64,000 bases of DNA, taken from contig CM060325.1 in assembly GCA_030674155.1 (NCBI GenBank), positions 48,298,043-48,362,042 on the forward strand. Reading direction: 5' to 3'. Source of the stretch: Stramonita haemastoma. Lineage: Eukaryota; Mollusca; Gastropoda; Neogastropoda; Muricidae. Shown here piece by piece: positions 1 to 12,294 of the stretch. Under the pieces are notes generated by a model. That model saw nothing but the letters and a program-made list of their open reading frames with translations, searched no databases and was not told where the DNA came from. The position numbers and the translations under genes are program-made. How positions within the stretch are numbered: the stretch's first letter is position 1; every line of letters starts with the position of its first letter.

Positions 1-35
1 GCCAGGGCTGGATGAAAAAAATATATGTGGATATG

Positions 36-191
<156 letters not shown>

Positions 192-469
192 ATCAACCTT
201 CGCTGTTGGTTCCTGTGTGTGTGGTTGGTGTTAATGCTTCTTCGCACGTGGCAGACCAACGGACTGCTTTTGTTAAGTCATTCTTTTGCTGACTGACCCC
301 TCTGTGGGCTTCTGACCATACAATGTCAATGACCAGATAGGGAAACAGAAAATCAGCGGTAGTAGTAGTACTTCTAAAGTGGCTTGGCCTCTTGCTTTAG
401 GTGGAGGATCAAAACTATATTTGTTGGTCTTCTCCTTCATGGAGCTCTAAGACAGTAACTTCTGAGGCA

Positions 470-775
470 CTGACAAATGCTGTTGTACGCTTGAAGGTTC
501 GATTCCCGTTCGAGGGGATTTTTCCCCCTGGAGTTAACATCAGTGCTGAATCCACTCTACCCAAAAAAGTCCTTCGGATGAGACTATAAACCGAGGCCCA
601 TGTGCGAACGCATGCACAACACCTTATGCACACGTTAAATTCTGTTCCGCCCTTCGTAAGAGTAGGCCATTGTGTGCCGCGCGGTGGGAACAGATGACAA
701 AATTTACAAAACTGCATACACACGGGGACTAGATGTATAAAAGCACAAGAGTGCTTATTCCATTATCCGTTTAAT
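470..775 (+). repeat. family A SINE
   Basis: B-box-like GGTTCGATTCC, a body reading GAGACTATAAACCGAGGCC, then GTAGGCCATTGTGTG...GGGAACAGATGACAAAA and an AAAGCACAAGAGTGC tail. The head is degenerate. Confidence 0.75.
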
Positions 776-894
776 ATGTGCACACACACATTATTTTGTG
801 TATGTGTATCAGCCCTGATATGGCCTGTGCAGTTGGCGGGGGCTCTTAAAGCAATATCATCGGATTGGTGTATGTGTATATGCGCGCGCACACT

Positions 895-960
<66 letters not shown>

Positions 961-1045
961 TGTGTGTGTGTACGTGTGTGTGTACGTGTGTGTGCGTGTG
1001 TGTGGTGTGTGTATGTACGTGTGTGTACGTGTGAGTGTGTGAGAG
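895..1045. repeat. (TG)n array
   Basis: Pure TG to about 958, then TG with TACG and GCG variants. Confidence 0.97.
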
Positions 1046-1268
1046 CCAGCATGCAGCAGGCAAGCTCTCATGCATGACTGAATGAAGGTGACACTTTTCA
1101 CCTGAACCAATCAAGCGAATCCTCTCCGCTACAGTCAGCTAGGCCTACCTCCTCAAATCACCCCGTTCCGAATGGCTGGCCACTCTGGCAGAAACATGAG
1201 ACCCTATTCTGTGAACAGGGAAAACTGATCACCCCCTTATTATCTTTTACGTGTGTCGCTTTGTTCGT

Positions 1269-1269
<1 letters not shown>

Positions 1270-1330
<61 letters not shown>
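1270..1330. repeat. 61-base poly(C) run
   Basis: Uninterrupted cytosine; the longest homopolymer in the window. Confidence 0.97.
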
Positions 1331-1331
<1 letters not shown>

Positions 1332-1469
1332 TCCATCCCACCGCCACTCCCATCCCCTGACCCTAAGTTACCCACACACACAAAAAAAACAGGAATAAAG
1401 TCAATATTAATGACACGGAACTTGAGAGAGACTACACATATGAATTGCACACCCGTACACACGCAGACG

Positions 1470-1484
1470 CACGCACACGCGCGC

Positions 1485-1523
<39 letters not shown>

Positions 1524-1617
1524 GAGGTCAACTTTAAGTGCTGACCGGCCAGTGCCTTTTTTTCATAAAGTGGTACAAAATAAAAAATAAAGAAAATAAA
1601 AGAAAATACACACACAC

Positions 1618-1693
<76 letters not shown>

Positions 1694-1725
1694 AGGAGGA
1701 GAGAGAGAGAGAGAGAGAGAGAGAT
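1470..1725. repeat. (GC/CA)n and (GA)n arrays
   Basis: GC/CA 1470-1523, then GA 1614-1725 with GGAG interruptions. Confidence 0.93.
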
Positions 1726-1877
1726 TTTCTTCTTTTCTTCCTCTTGCTGTTTCGTTAGGGTTTCAGTTAGGGCCTAGGCTATTCAAAATAATGTCAAGAC
1801 CATGTCGGTCCACAAATACTGACGCGACCAGAAGAAATGGGCCAAAGAAGGAAAACTTATCTAACACTATACCGTAC

Positions 1878-1955
1878 AATCTGACTGACTGACTGACGGA
1901 TGGACGGACTGACTGACTGACTGACAGACTGTTTGACTGACTGACTTACTGACCA
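1878..1955. repeat. (GACT)n tetranucleotide
   Basis: About 15 imperfect copies of CTGA. Confidence 0.9.
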
Positions 1956-2250
1956 ATTTTTCGTCATACTCGAACGCTCAGACAGTAACTGTAATTGTAT
2001 CATATAAGCGAAAATGCGTTGCGCCGTCATTAAGGTGGGAAAGAATATTTATCTTTTGAGCCATTCTGGAAAAAAAAAAGATGGAGAATGGACCAAGAAG
2101 GCAGAACATAGACAAGGAAGTAGGTGACAGGAAGAATATCAACAAGGCAGAAATGAAGAGTAGGATAGAGAAGAGGGAATTCCTTGCACAGAACTTCCAG
2201 AAGGTGGGGATGGTATTTATACTGACGAGCTCCCGACATCCCGATGGGGA
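1955..2250 (+). repeat. family C repeat
   Basis: About 300 bases, beginning TCGTCATACTCGAACGCTCA and ending ACTGACGAGCTCCCGACATC. The purine-rich body includes CCAAGAAGGCAGAA and GGGAATTCCTTGCACAGAA. No clear tRNA promoter boxes. Confidence 0.65.
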
Positions 2251-2480
2251 CAGTAAGGTAAGGTAAAGGTAAAGGTGTCCCATAAACTGTATGGTCGTAG
2301 GGGAGCGAGGCGTCAGAGACCTCAGCTTCTCCAGGGGCCAGCATATTGCCCATCTCCTTGCCCTCGCTGCTTTACTTTCCCTGACCCTAAAGAGAGCAGG
2401 TACCCATTTATAACTGGGTGGACTGGGGGACTGTACTGAAAACACGGTGCGAAAACGGTCACCCATCCAATTGGGAACCA
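2251..2480 (-). repeat. family F SINE
   Basis: Reversed copy from AAGGTAAAGGTGTCCCATAA to GAAAACGGTCACCCATCC; shares GACCTCAGCTTCTCCAGGG with the copy at 9575-9840. Confidence 0.6.
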
Positions 2481-2621
2481 CGCTTGATGACCAAAAAATA
2501 AGATAGCATAAACTCAGGACGTTAATAATCGCAAAATTATAGATTTAACGTAGTAACCAAAGCTCACATAACAGACGAGAGAGAGAGATTGATTGATTGA
2601 TTGATTTGATTGATTGATTGA

Positions 2622-2953
2622 TTTATTCTTTTATATCGAGGATAATGGGATAAGCACTCTTGTGCTTTTTTACATCCAGTCCCCGTGTGCATGCAGTTTT
2701 GTAAATGTCATCTGTTCCCACCGGCACACGATGGCCTACTCTTACGAAAAGCGGAACAGGATTTAACGTTTGCGCAAGATGTTCTGCGTGCGTTCGCACA
2801 CGGGGCCTCGGTTTAAAGTCTCATCCGAAGGACTTGTGGGGAGAGTGGAGTCAGCACTGATGTTAACTCCAGGAGAAAAATCTCCTCGACCAGATTCGAA
2901 CCCGGGTCTTCAAATTGCCACGCAATGTTCTGACCACTAGGCTATCCGTCCCA
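2622..2953 (-). repeat. family A SINE
   Basis: Complete reverse copy from the TATATCGAGGATAATGGG tail to the tRNA-like head ending CTAGGCTATCCGTCC. Preceded by GA and (GATT)n repeats at 2575-2621. Confidence 0.85.
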
Positions 2954-2959
2954 GGCTAT

Positions 2960-3038
2960 GCAAGAGAGAGAGAGAGAGACAGAGAGAGACAGAGACAGAG
3001 ACAGACAGGCAGACAGACAGACAGGCAGACAGACAGAC

Positions 3039-3069
<31 letters not shown>

Positions 3070-3070
3070 T
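2960..3070. repeat. (GA)n / (CAGA)n array
   Basis: GA becoming GACA tetranucleotides. Confidence 0.92.
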
Positions 3071-3154
3071 TGTGCTGTAATGTCACACCTCAGTCACACT
3101 TCATTTCTTTCAGGTGATCTGTATATATGTGTAATCTTGATTCCAAAACAGCAC

Positions 3155-3465
3155 CTAGTTGATAAGTTGAATGCTCAGCCACCAACTATTGTCTGTCGTG
3201 TGAGCGAAAGACAAATCAGACCCAGCACATTCGATTCGGTGTGGGAGAGAAATGTCATGTTTTAAGTCGTTCATGGTGGGGAGAGAAAAAAAAGGCAGCA
3301 GAATGGACCTAGAAGGCAGAAAATAGACAAGAAGGAGTTTACGGAAGAAAAGGACCAACGCAGAAACAAAGAGAAGGATAGAAAAAGACAGAATTTCTAG
3401 CATAGAATTTCCAGCAGGTGGGGATGCTATGTATACCGACAGACCCCTGCATCTCCACAGTGGAA
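3155..3465 (+). repeat. family C repeat
   Basis: ATGCTCAGCCACCAACTATT through GGTGGGGATGCTATGTATAC. Confidence 0.65.
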
Positions 3466-3754
3466 GGCCACTTAATCAATACAACATACAATACCTTTTT
3501 TTTTTCACCATCCGACCTGGCACACATTGTGTTGGTTGTGGGTTACGAATACTAAGTGCAAAGTCAACTCCCCACCCCACCCCAACCCTCCCTTTTTGTT
3601 CTGTAATCTCCCCACCCCACTCAGAGTGTGAATACTTGTATGGCTGCAAAGTCTAGCAGCCCTTGTTGGCTTGATAAAACAAAGATCCATTCACCTGCCA
3701 CTGAGAGGAGAAAAAAAACAAACCCTGTGGGTTTTTTTTTTTCCCCTTTGGGCT

Positions 3755-3850
3755 AGAGCTCCAAGGTTTACTATAAGTGAGATTTTGTATATGCTACCGT
3801 TTTTGCCCACCTGAAGGTAGCTTTATTCTGACTTCGGGGATGTATGCTGA
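3755..3850 (-). repeat. family D tail module
   Basis: About 95 bases: GAGCTCCAAGGTTTACTATA ... GACTTCGGGGATG. The module recurs alone at many sites; its core TTCACCAATGGTGA is nearly self-complementary. Confidence 0.6.
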
Positions 3851-3954
3851 GCATGTTCGTGTGTGTCTGTCACCCACCCAACCCTGGCATGAATTAGGGA
3901 TCTTAAAATTAATGTGCTTACTTGATCTTCTGCACATGTATATGCCCAAAGGGA

Positions 3955-4170
3955 ATTAAGGCACTGGCCTGTCAGCACTTGAAATTGATCTGGGAGATCA
4001 TAGAAATCCCTCGCCAATGGCTATACCACGCTGAAAGCATCAGTTCTCATAATACAAATGCCCACCTTTATTTCCTAGATGCCGACGAGATTCGAACCCA
4101 CAACTTCATGGACCCAAGAGATTGAAGTTGAATGGTCCTAACCACTCGGCTCTGGCATCTGTCTCCAGAA
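3955..4170 (-). repeat. family G SINE
   Basis: AGGCACTGGCCTGTCAGCAC to a head with GATTCGAACCCACAACTTCA and CCTAACCACTCGGCTCTGGC (reverse B and A boxes). Confidence 0.65.
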
Positions 4171-4372
4171 TACTGAGTGCAAAAAAACAAAAAGAATACT
4201 AAGTGCAAGTCAAACTCAACACCCTAACCTTCTCTCTTTGTTCTGTAATCTCTCCACTCAGACCCAGAGTGTGAACACTGCTATGGCTGTATGGTCTAGG
4301 CCCCTGCTGGGCTTACAGGGAAAAAAATGATCGATTTACAAGTCTGTTATTGAGAAAAGGCTGCTGATTGAA

Positions 4373-4409
4373 GTGTGTTGTGTTGTGTTGTGTTGTGCTG
4401 TGTTGTGGT

Positions 4410-4470
<61 letters not shown>

Positions 4471-4494
4471 GTGTGTTGTGTGTGTGTGTTGTGT

Positions 4495-4528
<34 letters not shown>

Positions 4529-4562
4529 TGTGTGTGTGTGTGTGTGTGGGTGGGGGGGGGTG
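4373..4562. repeat. (TGTGT)n/(TG)n array
   Basis: Begins as TGTGT pentamers, then TG, ending in a G run. Confidence 0.93.
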
Positions 4563-4699
4563 GGCTGTGGTGAAAGATTGCTGGGACAGGGATTGTGAGG
4601 TAGGGGTGTGTGAAAGGGAAACAAAGCTTAGGAAATTGCTTTGTTTTTACTTGTATGTTTCTTTGTTTTTGTTGATTCTTTGTTGGAAGTCACGTAGAT

Positions 4700-4885
4700 A
4701 GGTAAATATGATGGTTCATTTACATTTTACACCACTTACAGCCAGGCAGAATTTTCTGCGTGAAATTCGGGCTGCTGCTCTCCGTCCCCAGGGAGAGCGC
4801 ATCACCACAAGAACAGCACCACCCATATTTTTTTTCTTTTCCTTAAGTAACTGTATTTGGTTCCCTTCAGAGAGGCTTTACATCA
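4700..4885 (-). repeat. family E SINE fragment
   Basis: GTGAAATTCGGGCTGCTGCTC to the oligo-T and GTTCCCTTCAGAGAGGC. Reverse of the 3' part of the copy at 8336-8695. Confidence 0.6.
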
Positions 4886-5014
4886 GCTAGAGAAGGGGGT
4901 TTGAAACTTTTCACAGGGCAAGAAACAGACAGACAGAGACTTAGTTTCACACTTCAATTATATTACACTTCCTTACAGGGGGTCTGTAGGCCTATATATG
5001 TAATTCTGATTTTC

Positions 5015-5115
5015 AGAACAGCTCCACCTGGAGGTTGAAATGCAGCTACCTTAATGATGCGTAAAAACGGTTGCATATCAAAATCTCACCATTGGTAAAC
5101 CTCAGAGCTCTAGAA
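5015..5115 (+). repeat. family D tail module
   Basis: TGCAGCTACCTTAATGATG to CATTGGTAAACCTCAGAGC. Confidence 0.55.
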
Positions 5116-5529
5116 CAAAAAAAAACAAACGATCATAACCCCTAGTGGTTGTATTTGTCTCTGGCTTGAACACAGCAAACACCTTTTCTTTTCACCACCT
5201 AAACTGGCACACAACGTAGTTTGTTATGTAGCGTGAATAGGAAGTACTTTCCTGTAACTACCCTTCCCTCTTTTTTTTTCTTTTTTTTCTTTCTTAATTA
5301 CCCTGTAGAAGTTCTATTTTTAGCCCCTACTGATCTCGACAAAACCCAGATCGATCTACCTGTCGCTGAGAGAGGTCTGTTGATGAAAGCACACGCTGCA
5401 GGGGGTTCGAGAAGGGGAGGAGGGGGGTGAGGGGGGGGGGTAGAGGGATGGGGGTCGGCATGTGGGGGTGGGAGGGGGGGTAAGAGAGAGGAGCAGAGTT
5501 TAGAAAATGGCGAATTGTTCGTTTGTCTA

Positions 5530-5730
5530 CCTATTTGTTTATTTGTGTAGTTGGTTGTTGTTGGTTGGTTGATTTGGTGGTGGGTTGCGTGGGTGGATTG
5601 GTTGGTTGGATGGTTGTGGTTAGCTGTTGGTTGTTTGGGGTTGGTTGGTTGGCTCTTGGGTTGGTTGGTTGTGGTTGGTTTGGTTGGTTGGCTGCTGGGG
5701 GTTGGTTGGTTGGTTGGTTGGAAGTCATGG
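5530..5730. repeat. degenerate (TTGG)n array
   Basis: About 200 bases of imperfect GGTT units; it creates false Trp/Val/Gly-rich and Gln/Pro/Thr/Asn-rich frames. Confidence 0.88.
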
Positions 5731-5847
5731 TAAAAATAGCCTGTTACAGTCAGTGAGAAAAAATTTGAGGGCTGGGTTTTTGGGTAGTTTTTTCTGTGTT
5801 TGTTTGTTTCTTTGCTTTTTGTTGTTATTGTTGTTGTGTTGGAGGGT

Positions 5848-5990
5848 AAGAGAGAGGGACAGAAGACAAACAGACAGAAGAGACAGAAGCAGAGACAGAC
5901 AGACAGAACAGAGAGACAGACACGAGACAGAGAGACAGATAGACAGAAGACAGAACGAGAGACAGACAGAAGACAGAAGATGAAATTCCA
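5848..5990. repeat. degenerate (AGAC)n array
   Basis: AGACAG-type units with gaps. Confidence 0.88.
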
Positions 5991-6629
5991 CACCTCAATC
6001 ACATAGCAAGCCATTCTTGACAGGAGGTGTGTACTTGTCATTCACATTCCAAAACGGCCCCCCTGTTGATCAAAACACAAGGAACACCTTTTCTTTTGCC
6101 ATCCAGACTAGACTGACACAGAACGTATGTAGCCTATTTATTATTGGTGCTGTGCCATGAATACTAAGTACTAGCTTGTCAATATCACTCTCCACCCCTA
6201 CCCCCCACCCCCACCTCCCTTCCCCTTGTACTCTGTCATCTCTCCACTCCACCCAAAGTGTGAATACTTAGTTATTATTGGGGTCTATTTTAGTCCATTT
6301 GGGGTTTTGACAAAACACAGATCGATCAGCTGCTGTTGTGTAAGGTGAATGATTAATTAAAATGCTGTGGTGGGGGGAGGGAAGGGGGGAGGAGGAACAG
6401 GGAGCTGTGAACAGGAGAGATAGAGAGCTGGGATGGGGGTAGTCAAGTCAAGTCAAGTCAAAATTTTGTTTCCAGATTGTACAATGAGTAAGCTATAGAT
6501 ATTGTTTTTTTATCAAACCATCTATCTAGGAAACAAACAAAAAACAAAAAACGAAAAAGAAACAAAATAAAAAGAAGGGAAACGAACACACAAAGTGAGA
6601 TGAATGCTGGTTTCCCGAAGACCAATATA

Positions 6630-6661
6630 TATATTATTATATATGTATATATTATAATATA

Positions 6662-6727
<66 letters not shown>
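6630..6727. repeat. (AT)n array
   Basis: AT dinucleotides with ATATT variants at the left. Confidence 0.95.
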
Positions 6728-6730
<3 letters not shown>

Positions 6731-6735
6731 GTGGA

Positions 6736-6905
6736 ATGAAGGCACTGGCGGGTCTGCACTTGAAGTTGACGTGTCTGGGAGGTGGTCAAAATCCCCACCC
6801 TTAATTCACAGACCTGTAGGATTGGAAACCCACGACTTCATGAACCCCTTGAATTTGAATCGAACAGTCTTCGCCACTCGGCTATGGAGTCTGTCGTCTG
6901 TAGGT
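6736..6905 (-). repeat. family G SINE
   Basis: GAAGGCACTGGCGGGTCTGC to CGCCACTCGGCTATGGAGTC; follows an AT array. Confidence 0.65.
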
Positions 6906-7344
6906 ATGTAAATTCTGATTCCAAAAGAGCCCACAACAAACACATGTTCTTTTGCTATCAGGCCAGGTAATACAACGTGTTTTTTATGTGCCGCGAATAC
7001 TAAGTAGGCCTACTTGCCTGTAACATAATTATGGCTTGTGTGGTTGGCGGGCTATTAACAAGCATGATTGGATTGGATCTGGTCACACTTCTCTCTCTAC
7101 CCCTAATTCCCATTCCTTTTCACTATGTAAAGATTGTTTGTTGTTCCCTGTTGGTGTGACAAAACATAGATCGATCTACCTGTGGTTGAGTAAGGGCTGT
7201 TGATTACAGGGCTGTAGGTGTTTCTGAAAAGAGGAGATTAGAGAATGGGTGGTGAGAGGGGGGTGGAGAGATGGGTGGGATTTAGACCATGACAGTGAAT
7301 TTGTTGACCTTTTATTTTGTTGTTGTTGTTGTTGTTGTTTTCTG

Positions 7345-7735
7345 GGCTAGAGGTTTCAGGTTCACTAATGGAGAGATTTTTGTATATACGACCGTTTGGG
7401 GTTCTTGTTCCCCACCATTTAGGTAACCGCATTCCGACTTCGAGAATGGTGTTTTAACACGACACTGGTGTGCATACGTTTTTGAACTTTTGTCATTTGT
7501 TCCTACTGGCACAAATTAGCCTACTATTCCAAAGGGCGGAACGGGTTTCTAACATGTGTGCAAGATGTTCTGCATGCATTCGCACACGGGGCCTTGGTTT
7601 GTAGTCTCATTCGAAAGACTTTGCCATTCAGTTTGATTTTCTTGTCAAACTGGGAAAAAAGGGCGAGGCTGGGAATCGAATCTAGAACCTCACGGTTTCT
7701 TCGTTAGGCATGTGAGGGTCTTAACCATCCTGCTA
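7345..7735 (-). repeat. family D SINE (family A-like body, different head and tail)
   Basis: Tail module GAGGTTTCAGGTTCACTAATG...GACTTCGAGAATGG, then the shared body (CAAGATGTTCTGCATGC), then a distinct head with GGGAATCGAATC and GTTAGGCATGTGAGGGTC. Confidence 0.7.
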
Positions 7736-8049
7736 CCTTTCTTCTGAGTGGACTAGTTTGTTCTGGTGGGCAGTAGGCTAGTTTGGATCAGTACACAGCC
7801 TGACCATGTCAGCTTAGGAAGAGATTTGGAGTGGCTTTTTTTTGTTTTGTTTTTACTGTTTTGTTATTATTTCCTGTTTGCTTGTGTTATTGTTGCCACC
7901 TTTTTAAAAAAGAAAATTTGGCCTTTATTCCTTTGATGCCTGGCCAGTGAGTTGTTATTGCCGCTGCTGTTTGTTGTTACTGATTGTCACTTTTTGGAGT
8001 AGGCCTATAACAGCTTCACTTTGTATCTATCTTTACTTTTATTTCTTTT

Positions 8050-8155
8050 TCGTCTTCGTCAAATGCTCAGACAGCAACTATTGTTGTCTACCATATGAGC
8101 GAAAATGCGTTGCGCTGCCGTTAAGCGCCTGAGACAAGTTAGGACCAGCGCATTA
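8050..8155 (+). repeat. family C fragment (5' third)
   Basis: CGTCAAATGCTCAGACAGCA to AAGTTAGGACCAGCGCA. Confidence 0.55.
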
Positions 8156-8335
8156 TGTAGACTACCTACTTATTTCTGTACCTGCACATCCCTTCATTTT
8201 TCTTTATCGTTACTATGTTTGTTTGTGTCTTTAACAAGCATGCCACCGCGTCTGATTTCCTCAGTCATTCTCTGCATTCCCAATGTCCTCCATCACAGCA
8301 ATGCATCACTGATTGAACACGTCTGTCAGGTGGTG

Positions 8336-8695
8336 GGTAGGGGGTCCAGACGTAACGCACCTGCCTAGAAAGCTAAAGGTTCGGGTTCGATGCCCGTTTG
8401 TGCCCGAGTGGTGGTCTGGGTGCTAGTCTTTGGGAGAGACAATAAACCGAGGTTCTGTGTGGGTAACACGCATTCAGCACACGTAAAAGAACCATCGGCA
8501 ACAAAATAGTTGTCCCTGAAAAAAATATGTAGAAAAATAGCCACTGTTTTGGGGAAACAAGCACACAAGCAGACAGAAAAAGAAAAAAAATAATGGATGG
8601 TGCTGCTCTTGTGGCGACGTGATCGATCTCCCCCCTGGGGAGAGCAGCTCGAATTTCACGTAGAGCAATGTGCCGTGATATAAAAGTGTTATGCA
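8336..8695 (+). repeat. family E SINE, most complete copy
   Basis: tRNA-like head (GGTCCAGACGTAACGCACC and B-box-like GGTTCGGGTTCGATGCCC), body with GTAAAAGAACCATCGGCAAC, 3' part GGGGAGAGCAGCTCGAATTT. Confidence 0.7.
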
Positions 8696-9248
8696 CATAA
8701 TTATTATTACACAAATATGTTTAACTGTTCTGCCACTACACAAAGCCACGCATTAGGCCTACACGCAAAAAAAAAGAACAACAACAAAAACCGAAACAAA
8801 CAAACAAAAAAAACAAATAAAAACCAGCCTGCAGAGTCGTTAGATGGAATGATCATAAATCCCCATCAAGCACAGCAGTTGTGTCAAAGAGACTGCATGA
8901 GAATATTCTGCAATGCTAGAGGATAATATTACAGGCCTAGGCTACTGCCACACTATAGCCTATACTGCCAGCGGCAGATCAAAAACCCATATCACACACA
9001 GCCGAACTGTAACAGGGTTGTGTGATTATATTGCCGTCACATAACTGCTGCCACATAAATATTATCGATGTGTTTTGCTTGACCACGATACAAAGCTGTG
9101 CTCTGTTGCTTTTCTCATTATTTTGGATGGAGCTTTCTTTGATAAATGAATAGGAGGGGGGAGGGGGGAAGGGTAGAACGTTCTGACGTCCCGGGATTTG
9201 AGTCACTACTGAGGCAATTAGTTCATGGGGATTTCCCCCTGGAGTTTA

Positions 9249-9545
9249 TTTTTTTTATCTATTTATTTATTATTTTATATCGAGGATAATGGAATAAGCA
9301 CTGATGTGCTTTTTTTTCAAATCCAGCCCCCTGTGTATGCAGTATTGTAAATCTTGTCATCTGTTCCACCGCACACAATGGCCTACTCTTACGAAAAGCG
9401 GAACAGGATTTAACGTGTGCGCAAGGTGTTCTGCGTGCGTTCGCACACGGGCCTCGGTTTATAGTCTCATCAGTAGCCTAGGCCTACTGACTCCACTACG
9501 CGAAAGTCTTTTGGATGAGACTATAACCAGAGATGCTGTGTGTGA
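9249..9545 (-). repeat. family A SINE, rearranged
   Basis: Tail and body match family A, but near 9470 the sequence turns into an inverted piece of the same body (GTCTTTTGGATGAGACTATAA), a small internal inversion. Confidence 0.7.
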
Positions 9546-9574
9546 ACGTGGATGGCTTTTTTTTTAAGGGCATG

Positions 9575-9840
9575 TAGGGGACGGGATAGCTCAGTGGTCA
9601 GAGCACTCGCTTTCCCAAGCTAAGGTTAAGCAGCATCGAGCGTAGTTACCTTGGCTTCAGTACAGTTCCCCAGTCCACCCAACTGTAAATGGGTGCCCGC
9701 CCTCTTTAGGGTTAGGGAAGATAAAGCAGCGAGGGAGAGGAGATGGGCGCCGCCCTCAATATGCTGGTCCCTAGAGAAGCTGAGGTCTCTGATGCCTCGT
9801 TCCCCTACGACCACATAGGTTATGGGACACCTTTACCTTT
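9575..9840 (+). repeat. family F SINE with tRNA-like head
   Basis: GGGACGGGATAGCTCAGTGG is a good A-box-bearing head; the tail is GGGACACCTTTACCTTTTAC. It lacks a complete cloverleaf, so it is not a tRNA gene. Confidence 0.65.
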
Positions 9841-9879
9841 TACCATTTTAGGATACCCTGCTGTGTTTATACATCTTCC

Positions 9880-9972
9880 CTGAAGTCGGAATGCCGCTAC
9901 CTTCATGGCGGGCAAAAACAGTCACACATGCAAAATCTCACCATTGGTGAACCTTGGAGCTTGAGTTGAGGA
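9880..9972 (+). repeat. family D tail module
   Basis: TGAAGTCGGAATGCCGCTAC to CATTGGTGAACCTTGGAGC. Confidence 0.6.
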
Positions 9973-10725
9973 ACGGACAAAAATGATCAGAGGCCTTTTG
10001 TTTGTTTCTGCTTTTGGGAGGTGGTTATTTGGGGAGTTGTTGATTTATTTTTTGTTTCTTGTTCGTTATGTCGTTATTTGTTTGTTTTTATTTAATGTGT
10101 GGACCTTCGAACAACTGATTCAGCCAGCTTCTTAACCTCTTCCAACACCATAGCCTACATATAATTCAATCCAACTCCCGCATCCCAAGAAACCACACAA
10201 CCTGATCACACAGCCACTGCAACATAACACAACAGAGAACTCCACAGAACACAAACAGCAGCGGTTGGTGCCAACAAACAACCCATGCATGAAAAAGGCA
10301 AGTAGGCGACTGCTTCAGTGAACACGTTGTGATCTAGGCTATAACGAACCCTCAAGTACCTATCGCTTTTCACGCATGGTGTGTGTGGGTGCTAGGTCAA
10401 CGGTGTGTGACTAATTGGTTTAAACAAGGCAGTGCCAGGACAGAAGCCAGTTCCGTTAGTTCTGGGGCAATGGTCTTAGAGTTGGCATTGACTGAAACAT
10501 AAGGGTATGTATGGGCTCCGAACTTGGCTTTGAGAGAAAGTGGGGATAGGGACCTGCCTGATAGAACTGTTTGGAGGGAATGGTGTGCTTTGGGAAAGTG
10601 GCTGTGTTGTGTTCTGTGCTACAGTGTGTAGATGAACACATGAGCCATGATGAGGTAATTATGATATGCATGCTTGTGGGAATACATGCAAGTATGTAGT
10701 CAAGCTGGTCAGCATGCATGCATGC
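9973..10725. other. unannotated stretch, no gene seen
   Basis: No convincing frame, SINE or array. It has TTTG-rich and AAC-rich patches only. Confidence 0.5.
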
Positions 10726-10753
10726 ACGCACACACACACGGGCATGGATGCAT

Positions 10754-10826
<73 letters not shown>

Positions 10827-10874
10827 ACACACACACACACACACACACACCACACACGCACACACACACACACA

Positions 10875-10930
<56 letters not shown>

Positions 10931-10945
10931 CACACATACACCACA
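10726..10945. repeat. (CT)n(CA)n(GCAC)n compound array
   Basis: CT 10755-10823, CA 10828-10874, (GCAC)n 10875-10920, CA to 10937. Confidence 0.95.
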
Positions 10946-11522
10946 GAGAAAAAATTAAGAAAAAAGTTATTTCTCTTTATGTCAACAATCATGCATCAAT
11001 ATACAAAACATTTCTCCAAGTATACTTGTAACAAAGTTTGATCAATATAGAATCAGATCATTGAGCAATACACAATAGTGTCACTGTCAGTGATTGAGGC
11101 ACATACATCAAATGCCATTCCTTCAACAAAAACAACACCAAAAACAACAAAATCCAGAAATGCAATACACTCTCTCCAAATACAACTTTTTTTTTCCAAA
11201 CCCAAAATTTCAGCTTGAAAACAAAAATGACTTTTTTTTTTTAATCAAAGAAGAAAAAGGTTTTGATTTAAGCCATGGTTAGACCATTGTACAAACATTT
11301 TCTGAAGGAATCTCTTAATAATCTCAATAAAGATAAACTTCTCCTTCAAGGCATTACAAACAATTGCAACAGATAGCCAACAGTTTATCTCACTATATAT
11401 CTATAAGCAACACTTCAATGGCTTTTCCTTATAAAGAAGACAGTGACCCTCTAACATTCTCATACCTAGAAATGAAAATGTTGTTCTCTATCACCAATAA
11501 ATTTCAGTATTTTTTTTTCTTT

Positions 11523-11880
11523 GATCCTTGGCTAGAGCTGCAAGGTTCACTAAAGGTGAGATATTTGCATATGCATTCATTTTTGTTCCCTAATATCTAA
11601 GTAGCTGCATTCTGACTTCAGGGATGGTGTCTAAACATGACACCAGTGTGCATAGGTTTTTCTTTTTTTTTTTTTTTGACCTAGTCTTCCAAACAGAGGA
11701 ATGGGTTTTTTTAAATGTGCATAAAGGTGTTTTGCGTGTGTTTGCACACAGGACCTCAGTTTACTGTCTCATCCAAAGGACTTTGAGGGGAGAGGAGTCA
11801 GTACCCTCGAAACAGGTGGTAGCTTTACCCCAGGTTGTCAGATCCTGAGCAGACCACTCTAACCACTAGGCCATCCCACC
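11523..11880 (-). repeat. mosaic SINE, family D tail with family A-type head
   Basis: Tail GAGCTGCAAGGTTCACTAAA, a body carrying a poly-T insert near 11660, and a head ending CACTAGGCCATCCCACC. It mixes features of families A and D. Confidence 0.6.
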
Positions 11881-12227
11881 CCTACAGATCATATTGAAGC
11901 AACACAAAAAACACATAAGCAAAAGTGATGTTACTTTGGGGGGGGGGGGGGGTACTTGACATTACCTGTTTCTGATTTTGGCAGACAGTTGATAAAATTT
12001 GAAGAGATAACTTGAAAAATATTTCTGATAAATTTGAAGAGATAACAAATATTTCTTATAAATTTGAAGAGTTAACTTGAAAAATATTTCTTTTAAGTTC
12101 TTGGTAATGATATCTCGGGTTAAAAATAAGATAATAATAATATGATACATAATGTTCATCCTTTAATGTTGAATTAAGACCCCAAACTAATTCTTAAACA
12201 AAACGTTCAGGTATTGCTCATACCCTG

Positions 12228-12292
<65 letters not shown>
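12228..12292. repeat. (AC)n array
   Basis: Pure AC. Confidence 0.95.

Positions 12293-12294
<2 letters not shown>

Noticed and set aside
776..1114. Cys/Val, Thr/His, Ser/Leu or Arg/Glu repeat frames here and at every CA, CT or GA array
   Set aside because: They are translations of dinucleotide repeats with no other protein-like sequence.
5298..6041. 247-residue minus-strand frame rich in Gln, Pro, Thr and Asn
   Set aside because: It is produced by the (TTGG)n and (AGAC)n arrays on the other strand and has no unique domain.
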